This document shows, piece by piece, positions 41,148 to 49,568 of a stretch of 64,000 bases of DNA; the first letter of the stretch is position 1, and every line of letters begins with the position of its first letter. A program made the translations under genes and the position numbers. The stretch spans positions 744,001 through 808,000 of the forward strand of contig CAVTXA010000009.1 of NCBI GenBank assembly GCA_963738545.1, read 5' to 3'. The notes beneath the pieces are model-generated. The model worked only from the letters and a program-made list of their open reading frames with translations. It searched no databases and was not told the DNA's origin. This DNA comes from Bog-756 sp963738545. GTDB taxonomy: Bacteria; Actinomycetota; Acidimicrobiia; Acidimicrobiales; RAAP-2.

Positions 41148-42311
41148 ATGGCCAACCCCCTGGGACCCCTGGGTGCGGCGGACGAGCGCTTCGATCACCA
41201 GATCGCCGACACCTTCGCCACCGTCGGGGTGAGCGACCCCTCCTGGACCGAGAAGGTCTGCGCCATGGCCGCCCGTCGGGACGGGAGCCTGCAGCTGGGC
41301 TTCGGGATGGGCAAGTACACCAACCGCAATGTGCTCGACGGCTACGCCGGGCTGTCCCGGGGCGCCGAGCAGGTCACCGTGCGGGGCAGTCGGCGGCTGT
41401 TCCCCGATCCGGAGGCCTCGACGGTCGGACCGATCCGCTACGAGGTACTCGAGCCCATGCAGCGGGTCCGCTTCGTGTTGGAGCCCAACGACTGCCAGCC
41501 CCTGGCCTTCGACTGGGTGTACGAGGCGGTGCTCCCGCCCTCGGCCGAGGAGCGCACCCACCAGCGCACGCCCCTGGGCTACCGGGTCAGTGCCGACCTG
41601 GTCCGCTACCACCAGATCGGCACGGCCTCGGGCTGGGTGGAGCTGGACGGCGAGCGCCACGAGATCACGCCCGACGAGTGGGTCTCCACCCGGGACCACT
41701 CCTGGGGGGTGCGCTACGACGTGGGCACCCCGGCCACCGATGTGGATCCGTTCAACCCGGTGGCGGCCATGGATTTCCAGATGATCTGGTGTCCGGTCCT
41801 CATGGCCGACCCCGACGGCACGCCGTGGGGCCTGTTCATGCACCTGGTGGACATGACCGGCTTCGGCCGCCACCACCGCACCGTGATGGGGGCCGTCGAG
41901 CACGTGGACGGCACCGTCCACACCATGGCCGATATCCGCCCCGACCTCTCCTATGACCCGGTGAACCGACGACTCCGGGGAGGCCGGATCGAGGTGACCA
42001 TGGAGGACGGGGGGGTGCGGCGGTTCGAGGTGGAGGTGCCGACCGACACCGGGTTTCACCTCGGTGCGGGCCTGTACTTCGGCTGGCAGGGCCATCACCA
42101 CGGCGAGTGGCGCGGTGAACTCCACGTGGACGGCGAGCGCCTGGCCGACTGTCGCGACGCCGACCTGGTCCGGGAGCTCCACCAGATCCGGGACACCTTC
42201 GTCCACGTCTTGGACCTCGACAGCGGGGCCGAGGGGTGGGGGAACTGTCAGCCCATGATGTGCGGCGGCTTCCCGGACAAGGGCCTGACGGCGGACTCCT
42301 CGTTCTGGTAG
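41148..42311 (+). CDS. Uncharacterised protein, DUF7064/7065-like, lipocalin-type fold suspected
   Basis: A 387-residue cytoplasmic protein with no signal peptide. It has a beta-rich, Trp/His-rich sequence with STRDHSWGVRYDVG near residue 185, FMHLVDMTGFGRHHRTVMG, and YFGWQGHHHGEWRGEL. The RDHSWGVR motif recalls DUF7064/DUF7065 proteins and the AttH/CrtC lipocalin-like fold, often found near APH-type kinases and SDRs in actinobacteria. A strong AAGGAGG ribosome site precedes the ATG. It converges with the APH-like gene. Function unknown; a lipid or terpenoid substrate would fit the context (inference). Confidence 0.75.
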   Translation: MANPLGPLGAADERFDHQIADTFATVGVSDPSWTEKVCAMAARRDGSLQLGFGMGKYTNRNVLDGYAGLSRGAEQVTVRGSRRLFPDPEASTVGPIRYEVLEPMQRVRFVLEPNDCQPLAFDWVYEAVLPPSAEERTHQRTPLGYRVSADLVRYHQIGTASGWVELDGERHEITPDEWVSTRDHSWGVRYDVGTPATDVDPFNPVAAMDFQMIWCPVLMADPDGTPWGLFMHLVDMTGFGRHHRTVMGAVEHVDGTVHTMADIRPDLSYDPVNRRLRGGRIEVTMEDGGVRRFEVEVPTDTGFHLGAGLYFGWQGHHHGEWRGELHVDGERLADCRDADLVRELHQIRDTFVHVLDLDSGAEGWGNCQPMMCGGFPDKGLTADSSFW

Positions 42312-42378
42312 GTCGGCGGGAAGGGGCCCGATCGTCGGTGGCGGCCCGCGGGGGGGGTCACCGTTGGGACCGTGACGG

Positions 42379-43569
42379 TCAGAGGGCCACGCCGCCCCAG
42401 TAGGAGCCGTCCAGCATCCCGCGCAGCGACGCACGGTGGATGATGAGGTCGTCGACGTCGTCGGGCATGACCGCCTCGCCGAAGAACACCGCCCGTTCGG
42501 TCACCCGTCGCATGATGGCCCCGTGCCTGACGGCGGCGAAGGCCAGGAACCAGGTCAGATCGGCCGGCTGGTACCCGGACGCCTCGGCGTAGCTGCTGGC
42601 CACGTCCACCGGTCGGAACATATCGGGGAGCCCGGGACCACCGAGGTCGGTGGCGATGTCGTGGAAGAACCGGTGGAGGTAGCACAGCCAGCCCAGATCG
42701 ACTTCGGGCGGGGCCACCGCGGCCATCTCCCAGTCGAGCACGGCCACCACCTGGTGGTGGCGGAACATCATGTTCCCGATGCGTCCGTCCCCCCAGGAGA
42801 GGGCGTCCGCACCGAACTCGGTGGGCCGGTGCTCGTCCAGCCAGTCGAAGCACTCGGCCAGCAGCGGGGACGGCCGGTCCTGGACCACCCAGGTCGCGTA
42901 GGCCCGCCAACGGTTGACCAGGCGCTCGAGAGAGGTGGCTCCGTCGATGTCGGCGTCGAGGAACCCGAGGTCGAATCGCTCGGCGGTGAGCGAGTGGATC
43001 CCGGCCAACGCGGCGACGGCCGACTGCTGGAGGGCGTGCTGGTCATCGGCGCCCGCGTCGAAGAGCCAGTTGTCGGCGAAGGTGTAGGGCAGGACGTCGG
43101 GGGGAACCAGACCGTCCACCCGCTCCATGACGAAGAAGGGACCTCCGAGCACGGCGGGGTCCGGCTCGTACCAGAGGGTCCGGGGCACCGGCACCGACGT
43201 GTGCTCCTCGACCAGGCGCATGACCCGGAACTGCATGCCGAGGTCGTAGGAGGTGAACAGCGGGTACGCGGTGGCGGGCGGGGCGATCCGGGCCACCAGG
43301 TGGTGCTCGACCGGGCTGTGGCCCTCGGCCCAGGTGGCGGTGAACAGCACGGTCTCCGAGGACATCCCGTTGGACTCCGGGCTGGTCACCGCCGAGATCT
43401 GCGGGTCACAGCCGGGCTCGAGGGTCCTGGCCAGCCAGGCCCGCAGCCGGCCGGCGGTCTCCTGCGGATCCCGGGTGGTGATCGTGATGTGGTCGACAGC
43501 CATCGACGCCGTGCTCTCCGACGGCGTACCGGCGGTCGCCGGTCCGGAAGCGGGAATCTCGGTACTCAT
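42379..43569 (-). CDS. APH/choline-kinase-family phosphotransferase
   Basis: A 396-residue kinase of the aminoglycoside-phosphotransferase superfamily, of the type found in actinobacterial lipid catabolism clusters. N-lobe: TVLFTATWAEG, HHLVARIAPP (Lys replaced by Arg) and GGPFFVMERVDGLVPP for the hinge. C-lobe: LSWGDGRIGNMMF as Brenner-type catalytic loop with Asp, where the usual H-x-D is W-G-D, and VVAVLDWEMAAVAPPEVDLGWL with the metal Asp. A GGGGAGG ribosome site precedes the ATG. Substrate unknown; a resistance role is unlikely. Confidence 0.85.
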   Translation of the reverse strand: MSTEIPASGPATAGTPSESTASMAVDHITITTRDPQETAGRLRAWLARTLEPGCDPQISAVTSPESNGMSSETVLFTATWAEGHSPVEHHLVARIAPPATAYPLFTSYDLGMQFRVMRLVEEHTSVPVPRTLWYEPDPAVLGGPFFVMERVDGLVPPDVLPYTFADNWLFDAGADDQHALQQSAVAALAGIHSLTAERFDLGFLDADIDGATSLERLVNRWRAYATWVVQDRPSPLLAECFDWLDEHRPTEFGADALSWGDGRIGNMMFRHHQVVAVLDWEMAAVAPPEVDLGWLCYLHRFFHDIATDLGGPGLPDMFRPVDVASSYAEASGYQPADLTWFLAFAAVRHGAIMRRVTERAVFFGEAVMPDDVDDLIIHRASLRGMLDGSYWGGVAL

Positions 43570-43659
43570 GGCCCTCCCCTGTCCGGCCCGGGTCCAGCGC
43601 CCGACCCGGTCGTCGATCCGGGATGAAGGTCTACCACCTGGGCGGGGGACGACCGAAGG

Positions 43660-44697
43660 TCAGGGAGGCCCGAGCGGGAGTGGGCGGGCCTCGGCCGGAA
43701 GCCGTCGGCCGGCTCCGGCCCCGTCGTCGGTGACCACCACCACGCCCTCGGGCGGCTCCACCCGTCGGTGGAGGGTGGCCAGGGCCACGATCCGGCGCGA
43801 CCCAGGGGACCAGGCCACCGACGAGAGGTGTCCGACCTCGTGCTCGCCGTCGGCCGTGCGCACGGTCGAGCCAACCAGCGAGGACACGGTAGCGGGAGGG
43901 GGCGCGGCACCCTCGGAGGCGGAAGAGGCGTCATCGGCGAAGACCACCCCGCAGAGGTGACGGGCCACCTTCGATCCCCGAGCATCCAGTCGGGCCACCA
44001 GCTCCTGACCGGTGAAGCATCCCTTGGTGAACGACACCGTGCGATCCACCAGCCCGACCTCGGCGGCGATGGTGCCCTCGACCAGTTCCGCCCCGTTCAC
44101 CGGGATGCCGGCCTCGATACGGGCCGCCTCCCAGACATCGAGGGGGCATCGGGCCACCGATGCGGTCACCCATGCGCCGACTCCCCCGGGGGGAAGGGGC
44201 CCGAGGAGATCCACCCCGTCCAGCCCGTCCCAGGCCACCGGCAGGGTCAGGGCCGGCTGACCGACCAGGGCGTCGGTCGCCGCCGGGCCTCGAACGGCGG
44301 CGCACACCCAGTCCAGCGGTTCGAACGCCACCTTGGTCCGGAGTCGGAACCGCTCCAGCCTGGCCACCATGACGGGCCCGAACCCACCGTCGGTATCCAG
44401 GACGAACCGATCGTCCGCCTCCCGGGTGATCCGCAGGTAGACCTCGACCTTGCCCTGGGGACTGAGCAGCAGGGACTCCAAGGCCCCACCGACCGCCAGG
44501 GCGGACACGTCCTGGCTGCACTGGCCCTGGAGGTAGGTGGAGGCGTCGGGTCCGGACACGCGCACCACGTCCCGGGGCAGGAGCACCACGGCGGCCGACG
44601 CATGGAGGGCCCGGTAGGCGTCGGACCGTTCCTCGTTCGTCGCCACGTTCCCGGTCCCGCCGATGGTGGCCTCGGGCACGGGGCCGCTGACCGTCAT
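43660..44697 (-). CDS. ygfZ: YgfZ/GcvT-like folate-binding protein
   Basis: A 345-residue tetrahydrofolate-binding protein that supports Fe-S enzyme maturation or repair. The diagnostic motif FTKGCFTGQELVARL holds the conserved Cys. VRVSGPDASTYLQGQCSQDV near the N-terminus and EAARIEAGIPVNGAELVEG in the centre are family landmarks. It overlaps trpE by ATGA, an unusual partner, which suggests co-expression at the tail of the his-trpE transcript. Confidence 0.9.
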   Translation of the reverse strand: MTVSGPVPEATIGGTGNVATNEERSDAYRALHASAAVVLLPRDVVRVSGPDASTYLQGQCSQDVSALAVGGALESLLLSPQGKVEVYLRITREADDRFVLDTDGGFGPVMVARLERFRLRTKVAFEPLDWVCAAVRGPAATDALVGQPALTLPVAWDGLDGVDLLGPLPPGGVGAWVTASVARCPLDVWEAARIEAGIPVNGAELVEGTIAAEVGLVDRTVSFTKGCFTGQELVARLDARGSKVARHLCGVVFADDASSASEGAAPPPATVSSLVGSTVRTADGEHEVGHLSSVAWSPGSRRIVALATLHRRVEPPEGVVVVTDDGAGAGRRLPAEARPLPLGPP

Positions 44698-46274
44698 GAG
44701 GGGACCGCCGACACGGTGCGGCCGGTCGGGACCGCGGCGGCACGGGCCATGGCCACGGCGGACAGGATGGCTGCGGCCTTGTGGGAGCACTCGGCGTTCT
44801 CGGACGCCGGGTCGCTGTCGGCCACGATGCCCGCGCCGGCCTGGACCGAGGCCCTGCCGTCAGGGCTGACCGTCATGGTGCGTATGGCGATGGCGGTGTC
44901 CAGGTTGCCCGAGAAGTCGAGATAGCCGACCACCCCCCCGTACACCCCGCGTTTGGTGGGCTCGAGGTCGTCGATGATCTCCATGGCCCGGACCTTGGGC
45001 GCGCCCGAGAGCGTCCCGGCCGGGAGCGTGGCCCGCAGCACGTCGATCGGACCCTTCCCCGGGGCCAGACGACCCGAGACCTGGGAGGTCAGGTGCATGA
45101 TGTGGCTGTAGCGCTCGACGACCATCATCTCTTCGACGACCTCGGTCCCGAAGCGCACCACCCGGCCGACGTCGTTGCGGGCCAGGTCCACGAGCATCAC
45201 GTGCTCGGCCACCTCCTTCGGGTCCTCGATCAACTCGCCTTCGAGCCGGCTGTCCTCTTCGGGGGTCGACCCGCGGGGCCGTGATCCGGCGATGGGACGG
45301 GACACCACCGTCCCGTCCCGCAGACGCACCATCGGCTCGGGAGAGGCGCCGACCACGGTGACCTCGGGGAAGCGGAGGAAGTAGAGATACGGACTGGGGT
45401 TGACCAGACGCAGGACCCGGTAGACGTCGAAGGGATCGACTCCGAGGTGGCCGAGGTCGAACCGCTGGGAGAGCACCACCTGGAAGACGTCACCGGCCGT
45501 CACATGCTCCTTCGCCGCCCGCACGGCGTCCTCATACAGGGAGTCGGACATGGTGCGGGTGACGTCGGGCAGCGCGCCGGTCCGGGCCGGTCGCACGCGG
45601 GCCGGTTGGTCCAGGGGCCGGAAGCACTCCTCGGCCAGACCGTCGAGCCGGTCGAGGGCCTCGTGATGGGCGCGGTCCAGCTCCTCGGCCGACCACGCCG
45701 GGTCGATCACCACGTTGTCGATGAGCACCACCCGTTGGCGCCAATGGTCGAAGGCGGCCAGCTGGCCGATGACGGCCAGGACGGCATCGGGATGCCCGAG
45801 GTCGTCGGGCGGAGTCCCCGGGAGGTGCTCGACCTCCCGCACCACGTCGTAGCCCAGATAGCCGACCAGTCCTGCGTGGAGCGGTGGGAGGTCCGCCAGA
45901 TCCGGGGAGTCGAACGTGTCCAGGACGGCGTCGAGGGCGGCCAAGATCCCCCCGTTGCCACTCACCCGCTGTCCGGTGCAGGCGTCGAGGTCGAGCTCTC
46001 CGGTGGTGGTCACCGACCTACCCCGGGCTGTGATGGTGGCCAACGGGTTGCGGCCCACGAAGGAGTAGCGCCCCCACCGTTCGCCGCCCTCCACCGACTC
46101 CAACAAGAAGCCGGTGCGGCCGGCGGACTCCACGATCTGCAAGAAGGCGGCCACCGGGGTGATGGTGTCGGCCACCAGCTCCCTCCACACCGGCACGATC
46201 CGGTGACGGGCGGCCAACCTACGGAAGCCGTCCACCCCGGGTCCCACGGGATCATCGACCACGGGTGGCGTCAC
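44694..46274 (-). CDS. trpE: Anthranilate synthase component I
   Basis: A 526-residue chorismate-utilising enzyme. The N-terminal tryptophan-binding motif FLLESVEGGERWGRYSFVG (LLES) indicates feedback-inhibited TrpE rather than PabB. The catalytic domain shows VFQVVLSQRF, SPYLYFLRFPEVTVVGASPE, RPIAGSRPRG and MEIIDDLEPTKRG. It overlaps hisI upstream and ygfZ downstream by ATGA. The glutaminase trpG and trpD are not in the window; the rest of the trp genes are 7 kb away. Confidence 0.95.
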   Translation of the reverse strand: MTPPVVDDPVGPGVDGFRRLAARHRIVPVWRELVADTITPVAAFLQIVESAGRTGFLLESVEGGERWGRYSFVGRNPLATITARGRSVTTTGELDLDACTGQRVSGNGGILAALDAVLDTFDSPDLADLPPLHAGLVGYLGYDVVREVEHLPGTPPDDLGHPDAVLAVIGQLAAFDHWRQRVVLIDNVVIDPAWSAEELDRAHHEALDRLDGLAEECFRPLDQPARVRPARTGALPDVTRTMSDSLYEDAVRAAKEHVTAGDVFQVVLSQRFDLGHLGVDPFDVYRVLRLVNPSPYLYFLRFPEVTVVGASPEPMVRLRDGTVVSRPIAGSRPRGSTPEEDSRLEGELIEDPKEVAEHVMLVDLARNDVGRVVRFGTEVVEEMMVVERYSHIMHLTSQVSGRLAPGKGPIDVLRATLPAGTLSGAPKVRAMEIIDDLEPTKRGVYGGVVGYLDFSGNLDTAIAIRTMTVSPDGRASVQAGAGIVADSDPASENAECSHKAAAILSAVAMARAAAVPTGRTVSAVPS

Positions 46275-46681
46275 CGGTCCGAGGGCTCGTCGCCGAAGGC
46301 GCGGAAGAAGCAGCTCCGGTTGCCGGTGTGGCAGGCGCCGGCCCCGGCCTGGTCCACCACCACCAACAGGGCGTCACCGTCGCAGTCGTAGTGCACGCTG
46401 CGGACATACTGGCGGTCCCCGGAGGTCTCGCCCTTGCACCAGAACTCCTGTCGGCTGCGGCTCCAGAACCACGTGCGGCCGGTCTCGAGGGTCCGGCGGA
46501 GGGACTCCGGGTTCATCCAGGCGAACATGAGCACGGCGTGGTCGGAGGCATCCTGGACGATGGCCCCCACCAGCCCGTCGGGGTTGAAGGCGATCTGACC
46601 CAGCTCCTCCTCGGAGAAGGTGATCGGGGTGGCGGCGAAGTCGTCGGTGGCCTCGGTGGTGTCGGTCTGGGTGGATGTCAC
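46271..46681 (-). CDS. hisI: Phosphoribosyl-AMP cyclohydrolase
   Basis: A 136-residue zinc enzyme opening the adenine ring in histidine synthesis. Motifs: VLMFAWMNPESLRRTLETG, WSRSRQEFWCKGETSG, DCDGDALLVVVDQ and ACHTGNRSCFFR with the Cys ligands. No HisE domain is fused, so PR-ATP pyrophosphatase is encoded elsewhere. The GTG at 46681 has an upstream GGGAG. Ends overlapping trpE. Confidence 0.94.
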   Translation of the reverse strand: MTSTQTDTTEATDDFAATPITFSEEELGQIAFNPDGLVGAIVQDASDHAVLMFAWMNPESLRRTLETGRTWFWSRSRQEFWCKGETSGDRQYVRSVHYDCDGDALLVVVDQAGAGACHTGNRSCFFRAFGDEPSDR

Positions 46682-46835
46682 GAGCGGTGCTCCCTGGTGC
46701 GCTGTCTGTCGGTGTGGTCTCGGATGGTCGGTGATGGTGATCTCGTCGATGGTCTGACCGGCCTCGGACCGGCCCACGGTGGCCGATGGTGTCGGTTGTG
46801 CCCGGAGCGCCGCTTCCGGGCGAACCCCTCCCGGG

Positions 46836-47204
46836 TCAGAGGTAGAGGCCGGTGCCGCCGTCGACGCGGGTGGCGGCCACCGCATGGATGTCCCGCTCCC
46901 GGAGGATGACGTACTCCTCGCCCTGCACCTCGACCTCGAAGCGGTCTTCGGGATTGAACAGTACGGTGTCGCCCACCTTCACCGACCGGACGTGGGGGCC
47001 CACGGCCACGGCTTCGGCCCACGCCAGTCGGCGGGAGACCTGTGCCGTCGCCGGGATGAGGATCCCGGCCCGCGACCGGCGCTCGCCGTCGGCCTGTCCG
47101 ACCTGGACCAGGACCCGGTCGGCCAGCACACTGATGGCCAACTTGGCCGGGTTGGCGTCTCCATTCTGGCTGGTCGTCGGGGCATCGGGGGTTGTGGTGG
47201 CCAC
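46836..47204 (-). CDS. GroES/Cpn10-like protein inside the his cluster
   Basis: A 122-residue protein with the Cpn10 fold pattern: LADRVLVQVGQ at the N-terminus, then RSRAGILIPATAQ in the mobile-loop position, AVAVGPHVRSVKVGDTVLF and EEYVILRERDIHAVA. It has a ~20-residue Thr/Asn-rich lead and a ~13-residue C-terminal extension. It is divergent from classical GroES, and no groEL is nearby. The GTG at 47204 is supported by a TAGCCT box 6 nt upstream. It could be a specialised co-chaperone for a his enzyme or a GroES paralogue with another role. Confidence 0.8.
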   Translation of the reverse strand: MATTTPDAPTTSQNGDANPAKLAISVLADRVLVQVGQADGERRSRAGILIPATAQVSRRLAWAEAVAVGPHVRSVKVGDTVLFNPEDRFEVEVQGEEYVILRERDIHAVAATRVDGGTGLYL

Positions 47205-47207
47205 AAC
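47191..47207. promoter_or_regulatory. Palindrome over the start codon of the GroES-like gene
   Basis: GTTGTGG (47191-47197) and CCACAAC (47201-47207) form a perfect 7-bp inverted repeat with a 3-bp spacer, spanning the GTG. It resembles neither CIRCE nor HAIR. It may be an operator or a 5' mRNA hairpin. Confidence 0.45.
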
Positions 47208-47210
47208 GGA

Positions 47211-47216
47211 AGGCTA
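47211..47216 (-). promoter_or_regulatory. Leaderless -10 box (TAGCCT) for the GroES-like gene
   Basis: A minus-strand TANNNT hexamer 6 nt before the GTG at 47204. Confidence 0.45.
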
Positions 47217-47280
47217 CCGCAGGGTCGGAGGTACTCGATCCTGCCCGCAGGCCCGGACCCGGGCCGCGGGAGCGGGCGCC

Positions 47281-48060
47281 TCACGCCGGACGCACGTTGA
47301 CGCCGGCGGCCAGCAGATGCTCCTTGGCCTGGCCCACGGTGAACTCACCCAGGTGGAAGATGGAGGCGGCCAGCACGGCATCGGCCTCACCGGCGACGGC
47401 TCCCTCGACCAGGTGGTCGAGGGTGCCCACACCCCCCGAGGCGATCACGGGGATCGGACACCGTCGGCTGACCTCACGGGTCAGCTCGAGGTCGAAGCCG
47501 TCCCGCGTCCCGTCCCGGTCCATCGAGGTGAGGAGGATCTCGCCGGCGCCGATGGCCGAACACCGCTCGGTCCACTCGAGGGCGTCGAGTCCGGTGGGCG
47601 TGCGTCCGCCGTGGGTGAAGACCTCCCAACCCGTCCCCCCGTCCGCCGCCGGGCTCCGCAGGCGTCGGGCGTCCACCGCCACGACCACGCACTGGCGGCC
47701 GAACTCGTCGGCCAGCTCGGCGATCAGGTCGGGCCGGTCGACGGCGGCGGTGTTGACCCCCACCTTGTCGGCCCCCGCCCGGAGCAGCAGTCGGGCGTCC
47801 TCCACGGAACGGACGCCACCGCCCACGGTGAAGGGGATGAAGACCATCTCGGCGGTGCGGGACACCACGTCGACCATGGTGCGCCGATGGTCCGAGGATG
47901 CGGTGATGTCCAAGAAGACGAGCTCGTCCGCCCCCTGGTCGTCGTAGCGGGCGGCCAGTTCCACCGGGTCACCGGCATCGAAGAGATCGGTGAACTGCAC
48001 CCCTTTCACCACCCGGCCGGCGTCGACGTCGAGACAGGGGATCACCCGGACGGTGTGCAC
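47281..48060 (-). CDS. hisF: Imidazole glycerol phosphate synthase cyclase subunit
   Basis: A 259-residue TIM barrel closing the imidazole ring with ammonia from HisH. The catalytic Asp residues are in VRVIPCLDVDAGRVVKG and CVVVAVDARR; IPFTVGGGVRSVEDAR and ILLTSMDRDGTRDGFD are typical. The GTG at 48060 keeps the first strand intact and overlaps hisA by 19 nt. Confidence 0.95.
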   Translation of the reverse strand: MHTVRVIPCLDVDAGRVVKGVQFTDLFDAGDPVELAARYDDQGADELVFLDITASSDHRRTMVDVVSRTAEMVFIPFTVGGGVRSVEDARLLLRAGADKVGVNTAAVDRPDLIAELADEFGRQCVVVAVDARRLRSPAADGGTGWEVFTHGGRTPTGLDALEWTERCSAIGAGEILLTSMDRDGTRDGFDLELTREVSRRCPIPVIASGGVGTLDHLVEGAVAGEADAVLAASIFHLGEFTVGQAKEHLLAAGVNVRPA

Positions 48061-48809
48061 GCGGCCACCCCCTCGGCCACCGTCATCCGACCGTCGACCA
48101 GGGCCTTGCCCGTGATGGCGCCCGCCAGCCGCCGAGACGGCCCGCCGCCGGATGGCTCGACGTCGAGCCGGGCCAGGGTAGCGATGTCCGCCACCGCGCC
48201 CACCCCGCCCGAGGCGATGACCGGGAGGGGGGTGGCGGCCAGGACGCCGACCAGCCCGTCGATGTCGGGTCCCTGCAGGGTCCCGTCCCGGTCGATGGCC
48301 GTCACGATGACGGCGGCCACGCCCGCCCCGTCGAGCTCGTCCAGCAGGTCGGCCACCGTGCGGCCACTCCCCTGCTCCCAACCCCGCACGGCGACCTCGG
48401 TGCGGCCGTCGGGATGCCGGCGGTAGTCCACCCCAACGGCCACCCGGCCCGGGTAGGCCGCCGCCAGAGCGGTGACCAGATCGGGCCGGTCGAGGACCAC
48501 GGTACCGAGCACGACCCGGGCCACGCCTCCCTCCAGCAGCTCGACAACGTCGGCCTCGGAGCGGACTCCCCCGCCCGACTGGACCGGGACGTCGACGGCG
48601 CGGGCGATGGCGAGCACCGTGGGCCGGTTGGCGGGATGCCCCAGTCGGGCGGCGTCGAGGTCGACGACGTGGAGCCAGGGAGCCCCGTCGGCGGCGAACC
48701 GCCGGGCCAGGTCGACGGGGTCCCCGTAGGAGTCCTGCCGGTCGAAGTCGCCCTGCGTCAGCCGCACGGCCCCACCGTCGCGTATGTCGATGGCCGGATA
48801 GAGCTCCAT
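48042..48809 (-). CDS. hisA: ProFAR isomerase
   Basis: A 255-residue TIM barrel for the Amadori isomerisation before HisF. MELYPAIDIRDGGAVRL holds the first catalytic Asp; LHVVDLDAARLG, VPVQSGGGVRSEADV and AVIVTAIDRDGTLQGPD the rest. Since trpF exists in the window, bifunctional PriA activity is not required, although it cannot be excluded. The ATG overlaps the hisH stop by one base. Confidence 0.94.
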   Translation of the reverse strand: MELYPAIDIRDGGAVRLTQGDFDRQDSYGDPVDLARRFAADGAPWLHVVDLDAARLGHPANRPTVLAIARAVDVPVQSGGGVRSEADVVELLEGGVARVVLGTVVLDRPDLVTALAAAYPGRVAVGVDYRRHPDGRTEVAVRGWEQGSGRTVADLLDELDGAGVAAVIVTAIDRDGTLQGPDIDGLVGVLAATPLPVIASGGVGAVADIATLARLDVEPSGGGPSRRLAGAITGKALVDGRMTVAEGVAACTPSG

Positions 48810-49450
48810 CACCGGGCGGTGTCGTGGACGGCCGTCACGAAGTTGGTCAGGATGCCGAGTCCCACGGCCCCGGACTTCTCCGGATGGAACTGGGTGCCCC
48901 ACACCGCACCGCTCTCGGAGGAGGCCGTCACCGGGCCCCCGTAGTCACAGGTCGACGACGTGTCCGCGCTGAGCTCGGGAGCGTACGAATGGACGAAGTA
49001 GACCCAAGGGTCCGGGGGGAGCCCGCCCAGCAGTCCGGAGACGAAGGCCGGTCCCCGGTCGGCGTCCCCGCCGTCCACCGGCTGCAGCCGGTTCCACTGC
49101 ATCTGGGGATGCTTGACCCCGGGAGGGAGCCGCCGGACCACGCCGGGGAGGATGCCGAGGCCGGGCTGGGTGGGGTCCTCGTCGGAACCCTCGTAGAGGA
49201 GCTGGAAGCCAACGCAGATTCCGAGGAACGGCACGCCCCGGTCGACGGCCTCGGCCGCGGCACGGTCCAGCCCACTCGACCGCAGGGCCTCGGCACACCG
49301 CCCGAACGCCCCCACGCCGGGCAGCACGACCCCGTCGGCCTCGGCGGCCCGGTCGGGATCGTCGACCAGTCGTGCGTCGGCCCCCAGGTGCTGCAGGGCC
49401 TTCTCGGCCGACCGGAGGTTCCCGATGCCGTAGTCGAGGACGGCGATCAC
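48809..49450 (-). CDS. hisH: Imidazole glycerol phosphate synthase glutaminase subunit
   Basis: A 213-residue class I glutamine amidotransferase. VIAVLDYGIGNLRS begins the fold, the nucleophile Cys is in FLGICVGFQLLYEGS, and His/Glu are in GTQFHPEKSG. The GTG at 49450 is the natural start. A 118-bp gap to hisB breaks the otherwise tight operon and holds an 18-codon ORF whose stop overlaps this GTG. Confidence 0.94.
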   Translation of the reverse strand: MIAVLDYGIGNLRSAEKALQHLGADARLVDDPDRAAEADGVVLPGVGAFGRCAEALRSSGLDRAAAEAVDRGVPFLGICVGFQLLYEGSDEDPTQPGLGILPGVVRRLPPGVKHPQMQWNRLQPVDGGDADRGPAFVSGLLGGLPPDPWVYFVHSYAPELSADTSSTCDYGGPVTASSESGAVWGTQFHPEKSGAVGLGILTNFVTAVHDTAR

Positions 49451-49503
49451 CGGTGCGGTGGGCCGGACGCCACGCTCCGATGCGGCCCCGGGATCGTTCG
49501 CAT
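49447..49503 (-). CDS. Possible 18-codon upstream ORF coupled to hisH
   Basis: ATG at 49503 opens MRTIPGPHRSVASGPPHR and its TGA overlaps the hisH GTG (GTGA), the coupling seen elsewhere here. It contains two His codons, but too few for a classical his leader peptide. It may be chance. Confidence 0.25.
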   Translation of the reverse strand: MRTIPGPHRSVASGPPHR

Positions 49504-49568
49504 CGTCCCGGCCACTGGTGACGCTCCCGTGCTGGTGGCGGCAGGGATCGGGAGCGGTCCCACCAGGG

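Noticed and set aside
42379..43569. Antibiotic-resistance aminoglycoside phosphotransferase
   Set aside because: The sequence is of the housekeeping APH-type kinase group with a W-G-D loop, and the context is metabolic with no mobile-element signs.
47191..47207. CIRCE or HAIR heat-shock operator at the GroES-like gene
   Set aside because: Arm sequence and spacing match neither consensus.
48043..48045. GTG at 48045 as the hisF start (GTGA overlap with hisA)
   Set aside because: It would remove the VRV residues of the first beta strand; GTG 48060 keeps the normal HisF N-terminus.
48042..48809. Calling hisA as bifunctional priA
   Set aside because: A complete trpF is present at 36170-36934, so the dual function is not needed; residues deciding this were not resolvable by eye.
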